Source: Streptomyces sp. NRRL WC-3618
GTDB lineage: Bacteria; Actinomycetota; Actinomycetes; Streptomycetales; Streptomycetaceae
Direction: 5' to 3'
NCBI RefSeq assembly: GCF_001280005.1
Contig: NZ_LGDW01000121.1
Coordinates: forward strand, 1 to 8,495
Length of the DNA stretch: 8,495 bases
Each line of letters begins with the position of its first letter. Position 1 is the first letter of the stretch. Below, piece by piece: positions 5,753-8,495 of this stretch. Position numbers and translations under genes: made by a program. The notes below the pieces were generated by a model. That model did not search any database. It was not told the DNA's origin and saw nothing but the letters and a program-made list of their open reading frames with translations.

Positions 5753-8495
5753 TCATGAAATTCCGAACTCTTTACTGATGAAGTCGAACATCTCGTCGTC
5801 CGTGGCGGACTCCAGCTCACCGGCGACCTCGGCGTCCTCCCGGTCGTCCTGCCCCGGAGTGCAGCGGTCGAGCAGGACGCGCAGCCGTTCGGCGATCGTG
5901 GCCAGCTCGTCGTCCGAGGGCGCGCTCTCGGCGAAGCCCGCCTCCAGGGTGGCGAGCTGGGACAGCAGCGCCCCGGGCTCGGTCCCGTCGGTGGCCAGTT
6001 CGGCCTTGAGGTGGGCGGCGAGCGCGGCGGGCGTGGGGTGGTCGAAGACGAGGGTGGTCGGCAGGGGAAGCCCGGTGGCCGCGCCCAGCGCGTTGCGCAG
6101 TTCGACGGCCGTGAGCGAGTCGAAACCCAACTCCCGGAACGCGCGGCCGGGTTCGACCTGCTCCGGCCCCCGGTAGCCGAGGACGTCCGCCGCGTGCGTG
6201 CGGACCAGGTCCTCCAGGAACCGCTCCCGCTCCGGCCCGGACAGCTCCGCGAGCCGCCGTGCCAGATCGGGCCCCTCGGCCTCGCCACCGTTGTCCGTAC
6301 GCGCCGCACGGTCCCGCAGCGCGCGGGTCTCGGCCAGGTCGCCGAAGAGCGGGTCGGAGGCGACCCCCGGACCGCCCGACAGGTACTGCTCCCAGTCGAC
6401 GTCGGCGATCACCGCCGTGGGCTGCTCGTGACCGAGGGCCCGGCGCAGCGCGGCGAGGGCGGCCCGGGACTCCATGGGCGGCATCGCACCGCCCCGCAGC
6501 CGCTCGGCGGCCACCCCGTCGGCGGCCATTCCGCCACCGGCCCACGCGCCCCAGGCTACCGACGTCGCGTTGAGGCCCTGGGCCCTGCGGTGCTCGGCGA
6601 GCGCGTCGAGGCAGGCGTTGGCGGCGGCGTAACTCCCCTGCCCGGCGCCGCCGGAGAGCCCGGCGAAGGACGAGAAGAGCACGAACGCCGACAGGTCCGC
6701 GTCGCGGGTCAGCTCGTCCAGATGCCGGGCCGACTCCACCTTCGCACGGAACACAGTGGCGAGCCGCTCGGCGTTCATCCCGTCGAGCACACCGTCGTCC
6801 AGGACGCCGGCCGTGTGGAACACCGCGGTCAGCGGCGCGTCGTCGGGAATCGCGTCCAGGACTCCCGCGAGCGCGTCACGATCGGCCGCGTCACAGGAGG
6901 TGAGAGTCACCTGCGCCCCCAACTCCTGTAGTTCAGCGAGGAGTTCGGCAGCACCCGGCGCGTCAGGTCCGCGCCTGCTCGTCAGTACGAGATGACGCGC
7001 GCCGTGGGCCGCGAGCCAGCGTGCGACGTGGCCACCGACGGCTCCGGTGCCACCGGTGATCAGCGCGGTGCCGTGCGGCGTCCACGTGTCCCCGCCGTCG
7101 GCGGCGCCTCTGGACGTGTCCCGCACCAGGCGTCGCGCGAACACCCCGGACCCGCGCACGGCCAGCTTGTCCTCTTCGGCCCACGCCCCGCCGAGCACCC
7201 CGGCGAGCCCGTCGAGGGCCCGCCCGTCTGGCGTCCCGGGCAGGTCGACCAGGCCGCCCCACAGCGCCGGATACTCCACGGCCACCACTCGGCCGAGGCC
7301 CCACAGCGCGGCCTGCACGTAGCGGGGCGCCGGGTCGGCGCCGCCCACGGTCACCGCGGACCGTCCGGCGAGCCAGAGCGGGGCACCCAGGTCGGCGGCG
7401 TGCAGAGCTTGCACCAGGGTCACCGTCGTGGCCAGGCCACGGCTGACCCCGCCTCGTACGGCGTGCGGTTCCTCGTCGACGGCCAACAGCGAGAGCACAC
7501 CGGCCGTTTCACCGCCCGCGGCCGCGGCCTCCTTGCGCAGCCGCTCGGCGAACTCCTCACGGTCGATCTCTCCCGCATCCACGACGACGGTGCGTACGTC
7601 GGCCCCGCGCCCGCCGAGTACCTCCTCGACGGCGTCCGTCCAGTCGGCGTCCGCGCCCCGGTCCGGCACCACGAGCAGCCACGTCCCGTCAAGACGAGCG
7701 GCGGTCGGCGCCTGGCCGAGCGGCTTCCACGAGACGCGGTAGCGCAGAGCGTCCAGCTCGGCGGACTCGCGCCGCTGCCGCCGCCACGTCGAAAGGACCG
7801 GCAGCACCTCACCCAGCGCCCCGTCACCGTCCCCGGCGCCCAACTCGGCGCTCAGCGACTCCAGGTCCTCCCGCTCCACGGCCTCCCAGAAGCGGGCCTC
7901 CACCTCGTCGACGGCGAAGCCGCCGGTGAGGGCGGTGACCGCCGGGGCCGACTCCAGCCAGTAGCGGTCGCGCTGGAAGGCGTACGTGGGAAGGTCGACG
8001 CGACGTCGGGACTCGACGGGGGCGTACAGCGGCGCCCAGTCGACCTCGGCGCCGCGCACGTGGAGCTGGGCGAGGGCGGTCAGGAACGTGTCGGCCTCGG
8101 GGCGGTCCTTGCGCAGCGCCGTGATCAGGCCCGCCTGCGTGGCCGGGTCGGTGAGGGTGTCGTGAGCCATCGCGGTCAGGACCGCGTCGGGGCCCAACTC
8201 AAGCAGCGTCGACACACCTTGGACGGTGAGAGTGGTCAGGCCGTCATGGAAACGCACGGCCTCCCGCACGTGCCGCACCCAGTAGTCGGGGTCCTTCAGC
8301 TCGTCGGCGGTGGCAAGCTGCCCGGTCAGGTTCGAGACGACCGGCAGCTTCGGTTCCTGGTACGTCAGGCCCCCCGCCACCTTGCGGAAGTCGTCAAGAA
8401 CCGGGTCCATCAACGGCGAGTGGAACGCGTGCGACACCTTCAGCCACCGCACCTTGCGACCCTCGCCCCGGAACGCCTGCTCCAGTCCCTCCAGA
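5753..8495 (-). CDS. Modular type I polyketide synthase, C-terminal part (AT-KR-ACP-docking), 5' truncated
   Basis: This is the last 913 residues of a large cytoplasmic PKS subunit; the start lies beyond the right edge. It adds one extender unit to a growing chain, reduces the beta-ketone, and passes the product to the next subunit. Visible order, with residue 1 at 8492-8494: end of an AT with HAFH at 22-25 (malonyl-CoA type) and the post-AT motif LPTYAFQ near 168-174; KR about 251-704 with TGGTG at 480-484, LDD at 565-567 and Ser609/Tyr622/Asn626; ACP about 756-833 with GFDSL, phosphopantetheine Ser793; C-terminal docking region about 838-913, ending EFGIS then TGA. No DH or ER motifs lie between AT and KR. 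The module's KS and the AT active-site serine are off-window. The next PKS gene begins 82 nt downstream on the same strand, probably in the same operon. Family assignment is secure; the product is unknown. Confidence 0.97.
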   Translation of the reverse strand, partial: LEGLEQAFRGEGRKVRWLKVSHAFHSPLMDPVLDDFRKVAGGLTYQEPKLPVVSNLTGQLATADELKDPDYWVRHVREAVRFHDGLTTLTVQGVSTLLELGPDAVLTAMAHDTLTDPATQAGLITALRKDRPEADTFLTALAQLHVRGAEVDWAPLYAPVESRRRVDLPTYAFQRDRYWLESAPAVTALTGGFAVDEVEARFWEAVEREDLESLSAELGAGDGDGALGEVLPVLSTWRRQRRESAELDALRYRVSWKPLGQAPTAARLDGTWLLVVPDRGADADWTDAVEEVLGGRGADVRTVVVDAGEIDREEFAERLRKEAAAAGGETAGVLSLLAVDEEPHAVRGGVSRGLATTVTLVQALHAADLGAPLWLAGRSAVTVGGADPAPRYVQAALWGLGRVVAVEYPALWGGLVDLPGTPDGRALDGLAGVLGGAWAEEDKLAVRGSGVFARRLVRDTSRGAADGGDTWTPHGTALITGGTGAVGGHVARWLAAHGARHLVLTSRRGPDAPGAAELLAELQELGAQVTLTSCDAADRDALAGVLDAIPDDAPLTAVFHTAGVLDDGVLDGMNAERLATVFRAKVESARHLDELTRDADLSAFVLFSSFAGLSGGAGQGSYAAANACLDALAEHRRAQGLNATSVAWGAWAGGGMAADGVAAERLRGGAMPPMESRAALAALRRALGHEQPTAVIADVDWEQYLSGGPGVASDPLFGDLAETRALRDRAARTDNGGEAEGPDLARRLAELSGPERERFLEDLVRTHAADVLGYRGPEQVEPGRAFRELGFDSLTAVELRNALGAATGLPLPTTLVFDHPTPAALAAHLKAELATDGTEPGALLSQLATLEAGFAESAPSDDELATIAERLRVLLDRCTPGQDDREDAEVAGELESATDDEMFDFISKEFGIS
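5756..5983 (-). other. C-terminal PKS docking domain
   Basis: About 76 residues follow the ACP. Two predicted helices (around LLSQLATLEAGF and DDELATIAERLRVLLDRC) resemble the dimerising helices of class 1 docking domains. A charged linker leads to a final helix, SATDDEMFDFISKEFGIS, whose DDEMFDFI..E.GIS pattern is the classic segment that binds the coiled coil of the next subunit. The matching N-terminal docking helix begins the adjacent downstream gene, so transfer between these two proteins is the simplest reading. Confidence 0.88.
5996..6229 (-). other. Acyl carrier protein domain
   Basis: The signature [14 protein letters not shown] contains the serine (codon 6116-6118) that receives the 4'-phosphopantetheine arm. 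It is preceded by AADVLGY and followed by [12 protein letters not shown], the usual helix I and helix III surroundings of PKS ACPs. It is the last catalytic domain of this subunit and holds the chain before transfer to the next protein. Confidence 0.95.
6383..7744 (-). other. Ketoreductase domain, B-type, predicted active
   Basis: This domain reduces the ACP-bound beta-ketone with NADPH. A structural subdomain opens at YRVSWKPL, and the catalytic half carries the Rossmann motif TGGTGAVG. The LDD triad in [10 protein letters not shown] marks B-type KRs, which give D-configured (3R) hydroxyls; no A-type tryptophan is seen before the catalytic tyrosine. Ser and Tyr are 13 residues apart, and YAAAN supplies the Asn, so the domain should be functional. 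With a malonyl-derived unit there is no alpha-methyl group, so the B1/B2 distinction does not affect the product. Confidence 0.92.
8045..8495 (-). other. Acyltransferase domain, C-terminal fragment, malonyl-CoA type
   Basis: The visible sequence starts about 20 residues before the specificity motif, reading [17 protein letters not shown] at this position is the established marker for malonyl-CoA selection, whereas methylmalonyl-specific ATs usually carry YASH. The domain continues through LELGPD and on to the HVRG and LPTYAFQ linker signatures. The GHSxGE serine is beyond the right edge, so the specificity call rests on one motif plus strong similarity to the complete AT in the next gene. Confidence 0.9.

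Noticed and set aside
43..5778. A 1,911-codon open reading frame on the plus strand covering almost the whole downstream PKS gene
   Set aside because: Its translation is rich in Arg, Gly, Val and Ala with no recognisable domain, and it lies opposite a frame with intact KS, AT, KR and ACP motifs. It is open only because the real gene avoids TTA, CTA and TCA codons.
6011..6931. A 306-codon plus-strand open frame opposite the KR/ACP region of the upstream gene
   Set aside because: It is the antisense shadow of well-conserved KR and ACP sequence, ending at a TAG that is simply a CTA leucine codon of the real gene.

Overview
The window is very GC-rich, and its coding strand almost never uses codons ending in A or T. 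This points to a high-GC actinomycete, most likely Streptomyces or a close relative. Every supportable gene lies on the minus strand. The whole window is the inside of a cis-AT modular type I polyketide synthase (PKS) locus, cut at both edges. I see no tRNA, rRNA, mobile element, CRISPR array, regulator, tailoring enzyme or non-PKS gene.

Layout in the direction of transcription (high to low coordinates). (1) 8495-5753 is the 3' part of a PKS gene: the end of a malonyl-type acyltransferase (AT), then a B-type ketoreductase (KR), an acyl carrier protein (ACP), a C-terminal docking domain and TGA. (2) 5752-5671 is an 82-nt gap holding a ribosome binding site and no convincing terminator. (3) 5670-1 is the 5' part of the next PKS gene: an N-terminal coiled-coil docking domain, one complete module (KS-AT-KR-ACP) and the first ~270 residues of the ketosynthase (KS) of another module. 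This reading frame has an ATG but runs off the left edge with no stop, so an ORF finder that requires a stop will miss it. A 5.7-kb open frame on the plus strand lies opposite it and is an antisense shadow.

The two genes look like consecutive subunits of one assembly line. The C-terminal docking domain of the first and the N-terminal docking domain of the second both look like the common class 1 type. Both assignable modules have a HAFH-type (malonyl-CoA) AT, no DH or ER between AT and KR, and an LDD (B-type) KR. The predicted local product is two successive unsubstituted, D-configured beta-hydroxy ketide units (a 1,3-diol), as in the polyol part of many macrolides and polyenes. The final compound cannot be named from this window. 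The two modules share long near-identical DNA tracts at a fixed 5,122-bp offset, which fits module duplication or gene conversion. I found nothing that looks like a previously undescribed system.
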